Of a DNA stretch of 64,000 bases, positions 1 to 10,874 are shown one piece after another. Below the pieces are notes generated by a model that was given only the letters and a program-made list of their open reading frames with translations, was not told the origin of the DNA and did not search any database. A program made the translations under genes and the position numbers. Source of the DNA: an uncultured Chthoniobacterales bacterium. Its GTDB lineage: Bacteria > Verrucomicrobiota > Verrucomicrobiia > Chthoniobacterales > UBA10450. Where the stretch lies: contig CADCTA010000018.1 in the NCBI GenBank assembly GCA_902805675.1, positions 1-64,000 of the forward strand, given 5' to 3'. Every line of letters begins with the position of its first letter. Positions within the stretch are counted from its first letter, which is position 1.

Positions 1-567
1 GGGATAAACTTCCCGCTGCAGCGGCTCGTCGTTCCGCACGCTGTCGACCTGCTGCGTGAGCTCGGAAATCGCCCGCGCTCCGCTTCCCGAAACCGCCTGG
101 TAGCTCGAGGCAAAGATCCGTCGCAGCCCAAACGCCAGATGCAGCGGGTAGAGCGCCATCAAGGTGACGGCCGTGGTGCAGTTCGGGTTGGCGATAATGC
201 CGTTGTGTTGCTGCGCGTCGGCGGCGTTGATCTCGGGAACGACCAACGGGACATTCGGATCCATGCGGAACACTGACGAGTTGTCGACGACGACAGCCCC
301 TGCTGCTGCCGCGACCGGCACATACTTGCGCGATGTCTCTCCACCGGCGCTGAAGAAGGCGACATCGACGCCGGCGAACGAATCATCGCGCAACTCTTCA
401 ACCGAGTGTTCGCTGCCGCGGAAAGGCAGCTTCTTGCCTGCTGAACGGGAGGAGGCGAGCAGCCGGAGATTGCCGACCGGGAATGCCCGTCTCTCAAGCA
501 CATCGAGCAACTCGACGCCTACTGCACCAGTCGCTCCGACGATGGCGATGTTGTAGCTTTTCCCCAC
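1..567 (-). CDS. asd: Aspartate-semialdehyde dehydrogenase, N-terminal part (runs off the window)
   Basis: Makes aspartate semialdehyde from aspartyl phosphate, the branch point to diaminopimelate/lysine, threonine and methionine. The minus strand reads from a GTG at 567-565 into VGKSYNIAIVGATGAVG, the Rossmann NADP loop, and stays open to base 1 (189 codons). The motif PNCTT holds the expected active-site cysteine at residue 130. An in-frame stop at 582-580 means no earlier standard start is available, so GTG is the best start. The C-terminal dimerisation half lies outside the window. It diverges from the next gene with only 6 bp between start codons, so promoter elements must lie inside one of the two coding regions. 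Confidence 0.93.
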   Translation of the reverse strand, partial: MGKSYNIAIVGATGAVGVELLDVLERRAFPVGNLRLLASSRSAGKKLPFRGSEHSVEELRDDSFAGVDVAFFSAGGETSRKYVPVAAAAGAVVVDNSSVFRMDPNVPLVVPEINAADAQQHNGIIANPNCTTAVTLMALYPLHLAFGLRRIFASSYQAVSGSGARAISELTQQVDSVRNDEPLQREVYP

Positions 568-573
568 GCGCTG

Positions 574-1116
574 ATGATCCTACGCTGCTCGCACGTGAAG
601 AAAAGTCGCCAGCCCAGCATTCACATCTCGGTGGCGCGACAGCGACTCGCGTTGAAGCGCGGCCGCAGCACGGAGCGCTCGTTTGCCATCTCGACTTCCA
701 AATACGGCCTCGGCAGCGAAGAGGGGAGCATGAAGACACCCGTCGGCCGGTTCCGCATCGCGGAGAAGATTGGAGCCGGCGAGCCGATCGACATCGCCTA
801 CAAAGCGCGCGTGCCGATGCGGGCGTCGGCCGAAGCCCTGAAGGGCGACGACCTCATCATGTCCCGGATCCTGTGGCTGGACGGCTTGGAGGAAGGGAAC
901 GCGAACACCCACCCGCGCTACATTTACATTCACGGCACGAACCACGAGGAGAAGATCGGCGAGGCCGCGAGCCACGGCTGCATTCGCATGAAGAACGCCG
1001 ACATCGCGGAGCTTTTCGAGCTCGTGGAAGTCGGGACGCAGGTCGTAATCGCGGCTCCGCGACTCGTTAGCCGTGCGGGAAAAAAGCGGCAGAAAAGCGT
1101 TGCGCGAACGAAGTGA
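574..1116 (+). CDS. L,D-transpeptidase (YkuD domain), no signal peptide
   Basis: YkuD-family enzymes form 3-3 crosslinks in peptidoglycan or attach proteins to it, using a catalytic cysteine. The family signature is visible near the C-terminus: a histidine in YIYIHGTNHEE followed by SHGCIRMKN, with the cysteine in SHGC. The domain begins around residue 15 (IHISVARQRL) and covers nearly the whole 180 aa. No signal peptide or lipobox is seen, which is odd for a periplasmic enzyme; export could be missed if the start is wrong. A GTG at 595 is an alternative start and would widen the gap to divergent asd. It is the first of three YkuD proteins in the window. Confidence 0.85.
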   Translation: MILRCSHVKKSRQPSIHISVARQRLALKRGRSTERSFAISTSKYGLGSEEGSMKTPVGRFRIAEKIGAGEPIDIAYKARVPMRASAEALKGDDLIMSRILWLDGLEEGNANTHPRYIYIHGTNHEEKIGEAASHGCIRMKNADIAELFELVEVGTQVVIAAPRLVSRAGKKRQKSVARTK

Positions 1117-1168
1117 CCTGACTAAATGACCCCAGCACACTTGCTCGGAAAGGGGGCGAATTAACACA

Positions 1169-1294
1169 ATGAATATCTTGAAACTGATCATGATCGTGGC
1201 CGTAGCGGCCGGTGCATTGAGCCTTGGCGCTTGCGCACAGAAGAAGGAAACGATGTCCACCAGCGCAGGGACCAGCAGCACCTACTCGAAGTAG
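1169..1294 (+). CDS. Tiny lipoprotein (41 aa), function unknown
   Basis: An ATG preceded by a purine-rich AGGGGG at suitable distance opens a 41-residue frame: a lysine-containing n-region (MNILK), a hydrophobic stretch of about 14 residues, and a lipobox LGAC with cysteine at residue 22. The mature part is only about 20 residues, rich in Ser, Thr and Lys. It is followed at once by a strong Rho-independent terminator, which supports it as a real transcription unit. It resembles the small entericidin-like lipoproteins common in Gram-negative genomes, but assignment to that family is only by general form. Confidence 0.72.
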   Translation: MNILKLIMIVAVAAGALSLGACAQKKETMSTSAGTSSTYSK

Positions 1295-1327
1295 TTCTCG
1301 GTTGTCCGTCTCCGGATAGCTTTATCT

Positions 1328-1368
1328 AAAGGCCAGGTCGTTTATTCGGCCTGGCCTTTTTCTTTTTG
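1328..1368 (+). terminator. Rho-independent terminator after the tiny lipoprotein
   Basis: A perfect 10-bp stem (AAAGGCCAGG at 1328-1337 pairing with CCTGGCCTTT at 1350-1359), a 12-nt loop and a following T-rich run. It separates the envelope genes from the hut operon. Confidence 0.9.
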
Positions 1369-1431
1369 TGGTCGCGCATCAGGGCCGCGTGCGACCCTTT
1401 CATTTCCTCGTCCGCTCACTAAGATGCGGCG

Positions 1432-2943
1432 ATGGAACTAACGGGTGAGCCGCTCTCATTGACGCAAATCGCCGAGGTGGCGATTGGCGGCGCGAAGGTG
1501 AGCATCGCCGCTTCGGCGCACCCGCGGATCCACGCGTCGCGTCGTGTGATCGAGGAGATCCTAAAGAGCGACGCTGTCGTTTACGGCATCAACACCGGCT
1601 TCGGCCGGCTCGCCGATGTGCAGATCGAGCGTGGCGATGTGCGGCAGCTCCAGCTGAATCTGGTGCGCAGCCACGCGTGCGGCATTGGCGCTCCGCTGCC
1701 CGAAGCGGAGGTGCGCGCGATGATGCTCCTGCGGGCGAACGTGCTCGCTCTCGGCTTCAGCGGGATTCGGCTCGAGGTGATCGAGCTTCTTGCCGAGCTG
1801 CTGAATCGCGGCGTGCACCCGATGGTTCCGGAGAAGGGATCCGTCGGCGCGAGCGGCGATCTCGCCCCGCTCGCGCATCTCTCGTTGACGTTGATCGGAG
1901 AAGGCGAAGCGTTCTACCAGGGCGAGCGGATGCAGACGGCGGACGCATTGTCGCGCGCCGATCTGCAGCCGGTCACGCTCGAAGCAAAGGAAGGCCTCGC
2001 GTTGCTCAATGGCACGCAGGGCATGCACGCTACCGGGGGATTGGCTCTGCTGCGGGCGAAGCGCTTGTCGCGCGTTGCTGATATTGCCGGCGCCATGACG
2101 CTCGAAGCGTTGAAGGGCACGCCGGCTGCGTTCGACGCGCGCATCCACAATGCCCGACCGCATCCTGGACAGAAAGCGGTCGCAGAGCATCTGCTGCGGC
2201 TGCTGCGCGACAGCGAAATCCGCGCATCTCATCTGTCTGGTGATCCGCGCGTTCAGGATGCGTACAGCCTTCGCTGCATGCCGCAGGTACATGGTGCGGT
2301 GCGCGGCGCGCTCCAGCACTGCGAGGAGGTACTGTCGGTAGAGTCCGGCTCCGCGACGGATAATCCGCTCGTGTTCTCGGATGATGACGCGGTGATTTCC
2401 GGCGGAAACTTCCACGGCGCGCCGCTCGCGCTCGCCCTCGACTACGCAGCCATCGCGGTGACCGACCTGATGAGCATCAGCGAGCGCCGTATCGACCGAC
2501 TGATCAACCCCGACGAGAACGAAGGCCTTCCTGCATTCCTCGCGCCGAAAGCGGGCACGCAATCCGGATTCATGATCCCGCACGTCGCTGCGGTGTCGCT
2601 GCTCAACGAAGCGAAGGTGCTCGCGCATCCAGCCAGCGTCGATAATTTGCCGACGTCCGCCGGCAAGGAAGATCACGTGTCGATGGGAATGACAGCAGCC
2701 TTGAAGCTCCGCACGATCGTCGACAACGCGGAGAACGTGCTCGCGATCGAGTTGATGGCTGCTGGGTCAGCGCTCGAGTATCGTCGGCCGCTGAAAGCAG
2801 GACTCGGCGTGGAACGCGCGCGCGAACGGCTGCTGGCCATCGTCCCGCCGCTGACTGAAGACCGCGCAATGTACGGCGACATTGAACGCGTGGCCGCGGC
2901 GATCCGGCGAGGCGAGTTCGACAGCGAGATGGAAACACTATGA
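1432..2943 (+). CDS. hutH: Histidine ammonia-lyase
   Basis: First step of histidine degradation: removes ammonia from histidine to give urocanate. At 503 aa it matches the usual length of about 500. The segment [14 protein letters not shown] contains the Ala-Ser-Gly triad (residues 140-142) that cyclises into the MIO electrophile, and the region around [10 protein letters not shown] and [11 protein letters not shown] also matches the aromatic amino-acid lyase family. It is first in a hutH-hutU-hutI operon, overlapping hutU by 4 nt (ATGA). No hutG or hutF homologue is present in the window, so the later formiminoglutamate step must be encoded elsewhere. No regulator lies nearby. Confidence 0.97.
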   Translation: MELTGEPLSLTQIAEVAIGGAKVSIAASAHPRIHASRRVIEEILKSDAVVYGINTGFGRLADVQIERGDVRQLQLNLVRSHACGIGAPLPEAEVRAMMLLRANVLALGFSGIRLEVIELLAELLNRGVHPMVPEKGSVGASGDLAPLAHLSLTLIGEGEAFYQGERMQTADALSRADLQPVTLEAKEGLALLNGTQGMHATGGLALLRAKRLSRVADIAGAMTLEALKGTPAAFDARIHNARPHPGQKAVAEHLLRLLRDSEIRASHLSGDPRVQDAYSLRCMPQVHGAVRGALQHCEEVLSVESGSATDNPLVFSDDDAVISGGNFHGAPLALALDYAAIAVTDLMSISERRIDRLINPDENEGLPAFLAPKAGTQSGFMIPHVAAVSLLNEAKVLAHPASVDNLPTSAGKEDHVSMGMTAALKLRTIVDNAENVLAIELMAAGSALEYRRPLKAGLGVERARERLLAIVPPLTEDRAMYGDIERVAAAIRRGEFDSEMETL

Positions 2944-4604
2944 GCGATCGTCTGATCCGCGCCGCACGAGGCGCTGAGATGAGCTGCAAAGGGTGGCACC
3001 AGGAAGCCGCCCTGCGCATGCTGATGAACAACCTCGATCCGGATGTCGCCGAGGATCCAGATCGGCTGATCGTCTACGGCGGCACTGGGCGAGCGGCTCG
3101 GAACTGGGAGGCTTTCGACGCGATCGTGCGTTCCCTTCGCGAATTGGAGAACGACGAGACGCTGCTCATCCAATCGGGCAAACCTGTCGGCAAGTTCCGC
3201 ACGCATGAAGAGGCGCCGCGCGTGCTGATCGCGAATTCCAATCTTGTCGGCCATTGGTCCAATTTTCCGGAGTTCAATCGGCTGGAGCGACTTGGCCTAA
3301 CGATGTACGGCCAGATGACGGCGGGCTCTTGGATCTACATCGGCAGCCAGGGAATCGTGCAGGGGACGTATGAGACGTTTGGCGCTGCGGCCGTTCGGCA
3401 TTTCAACGGCTCCCTCGAAGGCAAGTTTGTCGTCTCCGGCGGAATGGGCGGGATGGGTGGCGCGCAGCCGCTCGCCGCGACAATGAACGGCGCCGTCTTC
3501 CTCGGCGTGGATGTTGATCCGACGCGCATTGAGAAGCGGCTGAAGAGCGGCTACTGCGATGAGATCGCCGGGTCGCTGGACGAAGCGATGGAGAAAGTCG
3601 ACGCCGCTCGTGCGGAGAAGCGTGCGCTCTCGGTTGGGCTTGTCGGAAATTGCGCGGATGTGCTGCCGGAGATGGTGCGCCGCGGAATCGTGCCGGACGT
3701 TTTAACAGACCAGACGAGCGCGCACGATGCGCTCAATGGATACGTGCCGCACGGCATGAGCTTCGACGACGCGCTGGAGCTGCGTGCGAGCAATCCTGAC
3801 GAGTACACCGAGCGCTCCATGCAATCGATGGCGGTGCACGTGGAGGCGATGCTCGCGCTGCAGAAAAAAGGCGCGGTGACGTTCGACTACGGCAACAACA
3901 TTCGGACCCAAGCGCGGAAAGCCGGCGTGGAGAACGCGTTCGATATTCCTGGATTCGTGCCCGAGTACATCCGGCCGCTGTTTTGCGAAGGGAAGGGGCC
4001 CTTCCGATGGGTTGCCCTGAGCGGCGATCCGGCTGACATCGCGCGCACCGATAAGCTCGCGCTCGAGATGTTCCCCGACAACGCGATCCTCTCGCGCTGG
4101 ATGAAGCTCGCGCAGGAGCGCATTCACTTTCAAGGCCTGCCGGCGCGCATCTGCTGGCTCGGATACGGTGAGCGCGCCGAGTTTGGACTCGCGATGAACG
4201 ATCTCGTCAAACGCGGTGAAGTGAAGGCCCCCATTGTGATCGGTCGCGATCATCTCGATACCGGATCGGTGGCTTCGCCTTATCGCGAAACTGAGGGCAT
4301 GCTCGACGGCAGCGACGCCATCTCGGACTGGGCGTTGCTGAACGCGCTGGTAAACACCGCGTCCGGCGCATCGTGGGTGTCGATTCACAACGGCGGCGGA
4401 GTCGGCATCGGTTACTCGCAACATGCCGGGATGGTTGTTGTCGCGGATGGCACAGAGAGTTCGCGACGTCGTCTCGAGCGCGTGCTGACGAGTGATCCTG
4501 GAATGGGTGTTCTGCGTCACGCAGATGCTGGGTATTCGCGCGCGATTAGCTTCGCAGGCGAAAACGACATCGGTATCCCGGTCGAACCGAAAGCCCGCGA
4601 TTAA
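2940..4604 (+). CDS. hutU: Urocanate hydratase
   Basis: Converts urocanate to imidazolonepropionate using tightly bound NAD as an electrophile. At 554 aa it is full length. A glycine-rich [11 protein letters not shown] segment near residues 175-185, YGNNIRTQA, and a C-terminal histidine/glycine-rich [13 protein letters not shown] region fit the urocanase family. Its ATG overlaps the hutH stop, so the two are probably translated together. It ends 28 nt before the proposed GTG start of hutI. Confidence 0.97.
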   Translation: MSDRLIRAARGAEMSCKGWHQEAALRMLMNNLDPDVAEDPDRLIVYGGTGRAARNWEAFDAIVRSLRELENDETLLIQSGKPVGKFRTHEEAPRVLIANSNLVGHWSNFPEFNRLERLGLTMYGQMTAGSWIYIGSQGIVQGTYETFGAAAVRHFNGSLEGKFVVSGGMGGMGGAQPLAATMNGAVFLGVDVDPTRIEKRLKSGYCDEIAGSLDEAMEKVDAARAEKRALSVGLVGNCADVLPEMVRRGIVPDVLTDQTSAHDALNGYVPHGMSFDDALELRASNPDEYTERSMQSMAVHVEAMLALQKKGAVTFDYGNNIRTQARKAGVENAFDIPGFVPEYIRPLFCEGKGPFRWVALSGDPADIARTDKLALEMFPDNAILSRWMKLAQERIHFQGLPARICWLGYGERAEFGLAMNDLVKRGEVKAPIVIGRDHLDTGSVASPYRETEGMLDGSDAISDWALLNALVNTASGASWVSIHNGGGVGIGYSQHAGMVVVADGTESSRRRLERVLTSDPGMGVLRHADAGYSRAISFAGENDIGIPVEPKARD

Positions 4605-4632
4605 CACGCACGTCAGCGATGCGCCGCTCGCA

Positions 4633-5883
4633 GTGAAGACCATCGCTGTCATCAACGCGGCGCAGCTCGTCACGCTGGCCGGTCCGCGGCGGGCGCGCAT
4701 CGGTGAAGAGATGAGCGATGTCGCTGTCGTGAACGACGGCGGCATGCTGATCCGCGACGGGATGGTTGCCGCCACCGGTACGTCGGCGCAGATCAAGCGC
4801 GCGGCACCCGCTGATGCGGAGATCATCGATGTCAACGGTCGTGTCGTCTTACCGGGGTTCGTTGATGCTCACGCGCATCCGGTCTTCGGCGGAAATCGCG
4901 TCGACGAATTCGAGATGCGGGCACGTGGTGCGAGCTACGAAGAGATTGCGGCGAGTGGTGGCGGGATTCGCTCCACGATGCGGAGGACGCGTGCGGCTAC
5001 GGAAGCCGAGCTGGAGCAGCAGGCATTGCAGCACCTGCGGCGGTTTATCGCGTGCGGGACGACGACGCTGGAAGCGAAGTCGGGCTACGGGCTCTCTGTA
5101 GACGACGAGCTGAAGATGCTGCGGGTAATCCGGAGCCTTGGCGACAATTCCGGGATTGAAGTCGTGCCGACATTCCTCGGCGCGCATGCTGTCCCGCCCG
5201 AATACGAGGGCAACATCGCCGGCTATGCCGAGCTGGTGATGAACGAGATGCTCCCGCGGGTCGTGGCAGAAGATCTGGCTGAGTACTGTGACATCTTTTG
5301 CGAACACGGGTATTTCGATAGCGATATCGCTCGGCGGATCTTGAAAGACGCTAAGCGCCAGGGGCTGCAGCTACGGATGCACGTCGACCAACTAACGAAC
5401 TCGGGCGGCGCAGCTCTGGCTGCGGAGCTCGGTGCGACGACGGCTGACCACCTCGAGCAAACCGAGCACGACGGCATCGCGGCGCTCAAAGCGGCAAACG
5501 TGCAGCCGGTTCTCCTGCCAGGCTCCGTGTATTCATTAGGAAAGACGCGCTACCCGCGCGCCCGCGACATGATTGAAACCGGCCTGGCGGTCGTGCTCGC
5601 GACGGACTTCAATCCCGGATCCTCGCCGACGCCGTCGATCCCGATGGTGCTGTCGCTGGCTGCGACACACATGAAGATGACGCCTGCGGAAGGGGTGACG
5701 GCAGCGACGATCAACGCTGCGTACAGCCTTGGGCGTGGCGATAAGATCGGCTCACTCGAGCCGGGGAAGGTAGCGAACTTCGCGATCTTCGATTGCGAGG
5801 ATTTCCGCGAGCTCGCCTACTACTTCGGGATCCCGCAGACGCACTCCGTCTACGTGCGCGGCGAGCGGATCTTCGGACTGTAG
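4633..5883 (+). CDS. hutI: Imidazolonepropionase
   Basis: Hydrolyses imidazolonepropionate to formiminoglutamate; an amidohydrolase-superfamily metalloenzyme. Metal-ligand motif DAHAHPVFGGNR follows the first beta strand, then GGGI, a downstream AHAVP histidine, HVDQ, and LATDFNPGSS with the catalytic aspartate. The open frame extends upstream into hutU, but a GTG at 4633 just after the hutU stop gives a 416-aa protein, close to the usual 400-410, and starts directly at the first beta strand. No convincing Shine-Dalgarno is visible. It completes the three-gene hut operon. Confidence 0.94.
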   Translation: MKTIAVINAAQLVTLAGPRRARIGEEMSDVAVVNDGGMLIRDGMVAATGTSAQIKRAAPADAEIIDVNGRVVLPGFVDAHAHPVFGGNRVDEFEMRARGASYEEIAASGGGIRSTMRRTRAATEAELEQQALQHLRRFIACGTTTLEAKSGYGLSVDDELKMLRVIRSLGDNSGIEVVPTFLGAHAVPPEYEGNIAGYAELVMNEMLPRVVAEDLAEYCDIFCEHGYFDSDIARRILKDAKRQGLQLRMHVDQLTNSGGAALAAELGATTADHLEQTEHDGIAALKAANVQPVLLPGSVYSLGKTRYPRARDMIETGLAVVLATDFNPGSSPTPSIPMVLSLAATHMKMTPAEGVTAATINAAYSLGRGDKIGSLEPGKVANFAIFDCEDFRELAYYFGIPQTHSVYVRGERIFGL

Positions 5884-5937
5884 AGTCGGGGCGGCTGTTT
5901 GCGGATCGCGTGGCGCGCCGTTACCGTCGCTCCGCTC

Positions 5938-7287
5938 ATGAAAATCGAAGTCGAAACGCAGCCGCATAGTGTCGCCACACTCCGCATCGAGCTGCCGCCG
6001 GAAGAGGTGCGCAAGGAGTGGGACTCGATCGCGAGTAACTATGCGCGCTACGCGAAGATCCCAGGCTACCGCCCCGGTAAGGCTCCGAAGGCAGTGATCG
6101 AGCGGAAGTTCCGCAAGGACATCCAGGATGAGGTCACGAAAAAGCTCGTCTCGAAGAGCTATCACGAGGCCATCGCCGAGAAACAGCTGCGCGTGGTTTC
6201 GCTGACAAATTTGGAGGACGTCGAGTTTGGTGATGATCGCTCCATGCGCTTCCGCGCGACGGTGGTGACTGCGCCGGAGTTTGAGCTGCCGGAATACAAA
6301 GGCATCGCGGTGGAGCTTCCATCGGCCGAGGTGACGGACGCGGACATCGACAAGGCTCTGGAAGGTTTGCGCGAGCAAGCAGCTGACTTCGTCGATGTAC
6401 CTGAGCGTCCGGTCGCGATGGAAGATTTTGCGGTGGTCGATTTCGATGGCTCAGTCGATGGAATTCCGATCAGTGAGATCGTGCCGAACGCGAGCAAGAA
6501 CCTGCATGGTGGCAAGAAATTCTGGCTGCGTGTCGCGCCTGATAACTTCCTGCCAGGATTCGTCGAGCAGATGATCGGGATGAACATCGGCGAAACGCGG
6601 AGCGTGCAGGTTGAGTTTCCCGCCGAGTTCCCGGTGCCGGAGCTCGCGGGCAAGAAAGCTGACTACGCGGTGACGTTGAACGAGATCAAGCAGCGCGTGC
6701 TGCCGGAGCTGAATGACGAGTTCGCTGCGAAGTTGGTCCCGGACAAGACGCTCCACGACCTGCGCCACACGCTGGAGCACAATCTCGAGCACGAGAAGGA
6801 GCACGAGATCGAGCGCGCGAAGGAGCAGCAGGTCGTGCGCTTCCTACACGAGCGGATCAGCTTCGATTTGCCGCCGGCGTTGCTGAAAAACGAGACGCGT
6901 CGCGCCCTCAATGAGCTCGTACATCGCAATCGCGAGCGCGGTGTGCCGGACGAGATGCTGAAGGACAAGGAGAAGGAGCTGATCGACGGCGCCGGATCAC
7001 TGGCCGCTCACCGGCTCAAGACGAATTTCATTCTCCATCGGATTGCCGAGCAGGAGAAGATCAAGATCACCCGCGACGACATCGATGAGCGGATCCGCGA
7101 ACAGGCGGCGCAATACAACGTGCCGGTCGAAAAGATGCGCAAAGAACTCGAGCAAAACGACCGCATTGACGGCCTGGCCGAGGAGCTGCTGCTGGGCAAG
7201 ACTCTTGATTTCCTAAAGTCGAACGCTACTATGCAACCATCTTCAAGTTCGCCCGCCGAGGGCGCGTCTCCCGAATCCAACTCATGA
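5938..7287 (+). CDS. tig: Trigger factor (ribosome-bound chaperone, prolyl isomerase)
   Basis: Binds the ribosome exit tunnel and shelters nascent chains. The start at ATG 5938 gives 449 aa. The N-terminal ribosome-binding loop is present as GYRPGKAP (canonical GFRxGK), followed by an FKBP-type middle domain ([13 protein letters not shown] through [18 protein letters not shown]) and a long, charged helical C-terminal domain. The C-terminus overlaps clpP by 4 nt, giving the classic tig-clpP-clpX cluster. Confidence 0.95.
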   Translation: MKIEVETQPHSVATLRIELPPEEVRKEWDSIASNYARYAKIPGYRPGKAPKAVIERKFRKDIQDEVTKKLVSKSYHEAIAEKQLRVVSLTNLEDVEFGDDRSMRFRATVVTAPEFELPEYKGIAVELPSAEVTDADIDKALEGLREQAADFVDVPERPVAMEDFAVVDFDGSVDGIPISEIVPNASKNLHGGKKFWLRVAPDNFLPGFVEQMIGMNIGETRSVQVEFPAEFPVPELAGKKADYAVTLNEIKQRVLPELNDEFAAKLVPDKTLHDLRHTLEHNLEHEKEHEIERAKEQQVVRFLHERISFDLPPALLKNETRRALNELVHRNRERGVPDEMLKDKEKELIDGAGSLAAHRLKTNFILHRIAEQEKIKITRDDIDERIREQAAQYNVPVEKMRKELEQNDRIDGLAEELLLGKTLDFLKSNATMQPSSSSPAEGASPESNS

Positions 7288-7982
7288 CATTTTCCCACGC
7301 AAATCGCTCGCAGTCGGTCCTCGTCCCCATGGTGGTCGAGCAGACCGGACGCGGCGAACGCAGCTACGACATCTACTCGCGGCTGCTGAAGGACCGCATC
7401 GTTTTCATCGGCACGCCGATCGACGATCACATCGCCAATCTGGTGATCGCGCAGTTGCTCTTCCTGCAAATGGAAGACGGCAAGAAGGACATCAACATCT
7501 ACGTGAACTCGCCGGGTGGATCGGTCACGGCCGGTCTGGCGATTTACGACACGATGCAGTTCCTCACGTGCGACGTGACGACGTACTGCCTCGGGATGGC
7601 GGCGAGCATGGGCGCGGTGCTGCTGGCGGCGGGAACGAAGGGAAAGCGGTTCGCGCTTCCAAACTCCGACATCATGATCCATCAAGTCTCGGGCGGCGCC
7701 CAAGGACAAGCCAGCGACGTAGAGCGGACGGTGGAATACATGTTCAAGCTCAAGAAGCGCTTGATCCGGATTTTGTCGCAGCACACTGGCCAGCCCGAGG
7801 AGAAGGTGCACCACGACTCGGACCGCGATTATTACATGTCGGCGGCGGAGGCGAAGGAGTACGGCCTGGTCGACGAGGTGATCAAATCTCGAAAGGAAGC
7901 GAAGTTACTCGACGGCTCGGTCCCTGATAAGGTCGCGACGGCAATTGCAGAAGCTGCGTTGCCGCACAAGGTCGAGGAATAG
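7284..7982 (+). CDS. clpP: ATP-dependent Clp protease proteolytic subunit
   Basis: Tetradecameric serine protease that degrades substrates fed by ClpX/ClpA. At 232 aa it has the normal core plus a C-terminal extension of about 25 residues. Catalytic triad: serine in [11 protein letters not shown], histidine in [16 protein letters not shown], aspartate in [13 protein letters not shown]. The oligomer motif YVNSPGGSV is intact. The start overlaps the tig stop; clpX follows 26 nt later. Confidence 0.97.
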   Translation: MTFSHANRSQSVLVPMVVEQTGRGERSYDIYSRLLKDRIVFIGTPIDDHIANLVIAQLLFLQMEDGKKDINIYVNSPGGSVTAGLAIYDTMQFLTCDVTTYCLGMAASMGAVLLAAGTKGKRFALPNSDIMIHQVSGGAQGQASDVERTVEYMFKLKKRLIRILSQHTGQPEEKVHHDSDRDYYMSAAEAKEYGLVDEVIKSRKEAKLLDGSVPDKVATAIAEAALPHKVEE

Positions 7983-8008
7983 AAGCTGCTATTTAAGCCG
8001 GCATCATC

Positions 8009-9289
8009 ATGGCCCGCGCTTCCAATCTCACGATGTGCTCCTTCTGTGGCAAAAGCCACGCCGAGGTGCGCAAGCTCATCGCCGGTCCCGGCGTCTACAT
8101 CTGCGACAGTTGCATCAACGTCTGCAAGAGCATCCTGGATAAGGAGTTAAACGAGGACGCACGGCGGCAATCCTCGAACATCCGGGTGCCGAAGCCAATC
8201 GAGATCCGGCGCCAGCTCGACAATTACGTCATCGGGCAGGACACGGCGAAAAAGACGCTGTCCGTCGCGGTGCACAACCATTTCAAGCGCGTGCTTCAGA
8301 GCGCGCCGCCTGCCGATTCGTCGGCTGCGTTCCAGCCTGATCCGTTTGCAGAAGTTGAAATCGAGAAGAGCAACATCCTGCTCATCGGGCCGACGGGCTC
8401 GGGCAAAACGCTGCTCGCCAAGACTTTGGCGAAGATCCTCGATGTGCCGTTCTGCATCGCTGATGCAACGACGCTGACAGAAGCCGGCTATGTCGGTGAG
8501 GATGTCGAAAACATTATCCTGCGCCTCCTGCAGAACGCCGACTACGACGTGAAGCGTGCCGAGATCGGCATCGTCTACATCGACGAAATCGACAAGATCG
8601 GTCGCAAAACTGACAACGTGAGTATCACTCGCGACGTGTCGGGCGAAGGTGTGCAGCAGGCTTTGCTGAAAATTCTCGAGGGCAGCACCTGCAATGTGCC
8701 GCCACAAGGCGGGCGCAAGCATCCGCACCAGGAATACATCCAGGTGAACACGGACAAGATTCTCTTCATCTGCGGCGGAGCGTTTGTCGGGCTCGAGAAG
8801 ATCGTCCAGAAGCGCATCGGCAATAAGATGATGGGCTTCGGCAGTCCGTCGCTTGAAGCCGAGGAAGCCCTCGCCAAGCAGGCCGTCCGCCATGTTGAGC
8901 CGGAAGATCTGCTCGGGTTCGGGATGATTCCGGAATTTATCGGTCGTCTGCCGGTTGTTACCGCGCTCGACGCTCTGACCGAGGACGAGATGGTGATGAT
9001 CCTCACCGAGACGAAGAACGCGATGATCAAGCAGTACACCAAGCTGTTCTCCATGGAGGGAGTTCGGTTGAGTGTGACGAAAGACGCGTTGCGGGCGCTG
9101 GCTGCTCAGGCAGTCACCAAGGGAACGGGCGCCCGTGCTCTGCGGTCGATGCTTGAGCGCATCATGCTCGACATTATGTATGACGTGCCGAGCCGCGAAG
9201 ACATCGCGGAGGTCACGATCAACCGCGCCGTCGTCGAAGGCAAAAAGCTCCCGCTCATTCGCAAGAAGCAGGACAAGGACGCGGCTTAA
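8009..9289 (+). CDS. clpX: ATP-dependent Clp protease ATP-binding subunit ClpX
   Basis: AAA+ unfoldase partner of ClpP. The N-terminal zinc-binding domain shows the four cysteines in CSFCGK and CDSCINVC (residues 9-35). Walker A is [15 protein letters not shown], Walker B is [10 protein letters not shown], and the sensor/[10 protein letters not shown] pore loop and RVGF-type region are conserved. At 426 aa it is full length. Last gene of the tig-clpP-clpX operon. Confidence 0.97.
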   Translation: MARASNLTMCSFCGKSHAEVRKLIAGPGVYICDSCINVCKSILDKELNEDARRQSSNIRVPKPIEIRRQLDNYVIGQDTAKKTLSVAVHNHFKRVLQSAPPADSSAAFQPDPFAEVEIEKSNILLIGPTGSGKTLLAKTLAKILDVPFCIADATTLTEAGYVGEDVENIILRLLQNADYDVKRAEIGIVYIDEIDKIGRKTDNVSITRDVSGEGVQQALLKILEGSTCNVPPQGGRKHPHQEYIQVNTDKILFICGGAFVGLEKIVQKRIGNKMMGFGSPSLEAEEALAKQAVRHVEPEDLLGFGMIPEFIGRLPVVTALDALTEDEMVMILTETKNAMIKQYTKLFSMEGVRLSVTKDALRALAAQAVTKGTGARALRSMLERIMLDIMYDVPSREDIAEVTINRAVVEGKKLPLIRKKQDKDAA

Positions 9290-9620
9290 GACGGAAGCGC
9301 TTCGCGCTTCACACGCCCGACGTGCCCGTGCCACTGTGGATCGGCGCGGGAAGTCCCCGAGCCGCTACTCGCCGGTCGGCTGTGAGCTGTGTTATTCCGA
9401 CCAGAGTGGAGGAATCCCGTGGCGCTGCAGTGGGTGAACACCACGGGATCCCTCGACTTCGCTCGGGATGACGCAGCTTTGTTCAGCGTGGGACGTGCGA
9501 CTCTAACGTCACGCTTGGCTACGGGCTGCTAAATCACTGCTCACTTTTAGCGAAATGTTCGCGTCTCTTCGCTGAAGCGTTGGACGTGGAGCGTCGGACG
9601 TTGAACGTTCCCGCTCTTTC
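9290..9620. other. Intergenic region clpX-cinA
   Basis: 331 bp without a credible gene. It holds a type A palindromic element (9393-9472) and, just before cinA, a short run in which a GGACGT/GAGCGT-like unit recurs three times (about 9580-9611). No clear terminator for clpX or promoter for cinA could be identified by eye. Confidence 0.6.
9393..9472. repeat. Type A palindromic dispersed element, copy 1
   Basis: Two inverted arms: ATTCCGACCAGAGTGGAGGA continuing to ATCCCGTGG, and CCACGGGATCCCTCGACTTC continuing to GCTCGGGATGAC, separated by about 15 nt. The same arms recur at six other places in the window. The left arm is less well conserved than in other copies. Confidence 0.85.
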
Positions 9621-10874
9621 ATGCGCGTTCACGTCATTAACACCGGCACCGAGCTGTTGCTCGGCCACGTTCTCAACACGCACCTCACTTTCATCGCGCG
9701 CGAGCTGTTCCCGCTCGGCCTGCGCGTGGAGCGGCAATCAACGGTGCCGGATGGTGCGGCCATCCGCGACGCTATGGCCGCCGCGCTCAAGGAAGCTGAT
9801 GTCGTTTTCGTCACCGGCGGTCTTGGACCAACGACGGATGACGTCACGCGCGAGGCTGCCGCGGAGTTGTTCAGCCTGACACTGCACCAGGACTCGAAGG
9901 TGGCCGAGGCCATCAAGCTGCGGCTGCGCACGCGCGGCTTTCCAATGACCGATCGCATCCTCCGCCAGGCCGATGTGCCGGAAGGCGCGGAGGTCCTGCC
10001 GAACGCGAACGGCACGGCGCCCGGTTTGTATTTGAAGCGCAACACGGCACGTCGGACGCGGCATCTGTTTCTGCTGCCGGGCCCACCGCGCGAGCTGGAG
10101 CCGATGTTTCGCCGCTCTGTCCTGCCGATGCTGGTGGATATCAATAAAGGCGCAGTTGCGCCGCAAGTGCGCACATTCCGCATTGCCTGTGTCGGCGAAT
10201 CCGTCGTCGAAGAGGCAGTCGGTCCGCAGTTGCTTGCGCTGCCCGGGATCGAGCTTGGTTATTGCGCGCGGCCGGGTGAAGTCGACGTCCGGGTGATCGG
10301 TTCCGCCGCGGTGCTCGACGAGGCGGACAAAATCATCAAAGAAGCTTTCGCGCAGCAGCTCTACACCACCGGCGACGAGGACCTGGAGGAAGTAGTGGTG
10401 CGCCTGCTCGCGCAGCGCAAACACACCCTGGCGGTGGCGGAGTCCTGCACTGGTGGCGCGCTGGCCAGCCGGATCACCGACGTGCCCGGCGCCTCCGCAG
10501 TCTTCCTCGCGGGTTTCGTTACCTATGCGAACGAGGCGAAGGCTGAAATGCTCCGCGTAACCCGGACGACTATCAGCACACAGGGCGCAGTCAGCGAGGC
10601 GGTCGCGCGTCAGATGGCGGAAGGGGCGATCGCTCGCGCGGGCTCCGACTATGCTCTCGCGACGACCGGCATCGCCGGTCCCAGCGGCGGTTCGGACGAG
10701 AAGCCAGTCGGCACAGTGTTCATCGCGGTGGCCAGCGCCAGCGGCGAGACACAGGTCCACCGGCGGCGGTTTCAGACCGACCGCAGCAGCTTCAAGCAGC
10801 TGGTGACGGAGACTGCGCTCGAGCTGTTGCGCGAGCGCCTGGTAGCGGAAGAGGGCGAATCGGCAGCCGCTTAA
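9621..10874 (+). CDS. cinA: CinA-like protein: MoaB/MogA-type domain plus nicotinamide-nucleotide amidase
   Basis: Two-domain CinA. Residues 1-170 form the COG1058 MoCF-biosynthesis-like domain (INTGTELLLGHVLNTH, FVTGGLGPTTDD), often an ADP-ribose/FAD pyrophosphatase; residues 255-405 form the PncC-type NMN deamidase domain (AVAESCTGGALASRITDVPG, TTGIAGPSGGSDEKPVGTVF). At 417 aa it has the standard length. PncC recycles nicotinamide mononucleotide into NAD synthesis; nadD lies 3 kb away but in another unit. The stop overlaps the stop of the convergent L,D-transpeptidase gene (10871-10874). Confidence 0.95.
   Translation: MRVHVINTGTELLLGHVLNTHLTFIARELFPLGLRVERQSTVPDGAAIRDAMAAALKEADVVFVTGGLGPTTDDVTREAAAELFSLTLHQDSKVAEAIKLRLRTRGFPMTDRILRQADVPEGAEVLPNANGTAPGLYLKRNTARRTRHLFLLPGPPRELEPMFRRSVLPMLVDINKGAVAPQVRTFRIACVGESVVEEAVGPQLLALPGIELGYCARPGEVDVRVIGSAAVLDEADKIIKEAFAQQLYTTGDEDLEEVVVRLLAQRKHTLAVAESCTGGALASRITDVPGASAVFLAGFVTYANEAKAEMLRVTRTTISTQGAVSEAVARQMAEGAIARAGSDYALATTGIAGPSGGSDEKPVGTVFIAVASASGETQVHRRRFQTDRSSFKQLVTETALELLRERLVAEEGESAAA

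Noticed and set aside
9580-9611. Tandem repeat or regulatory array before cinA
   Set aside because: About three imperfect GGACGT/GAGCGT-like units only; too short and degenerate to call.
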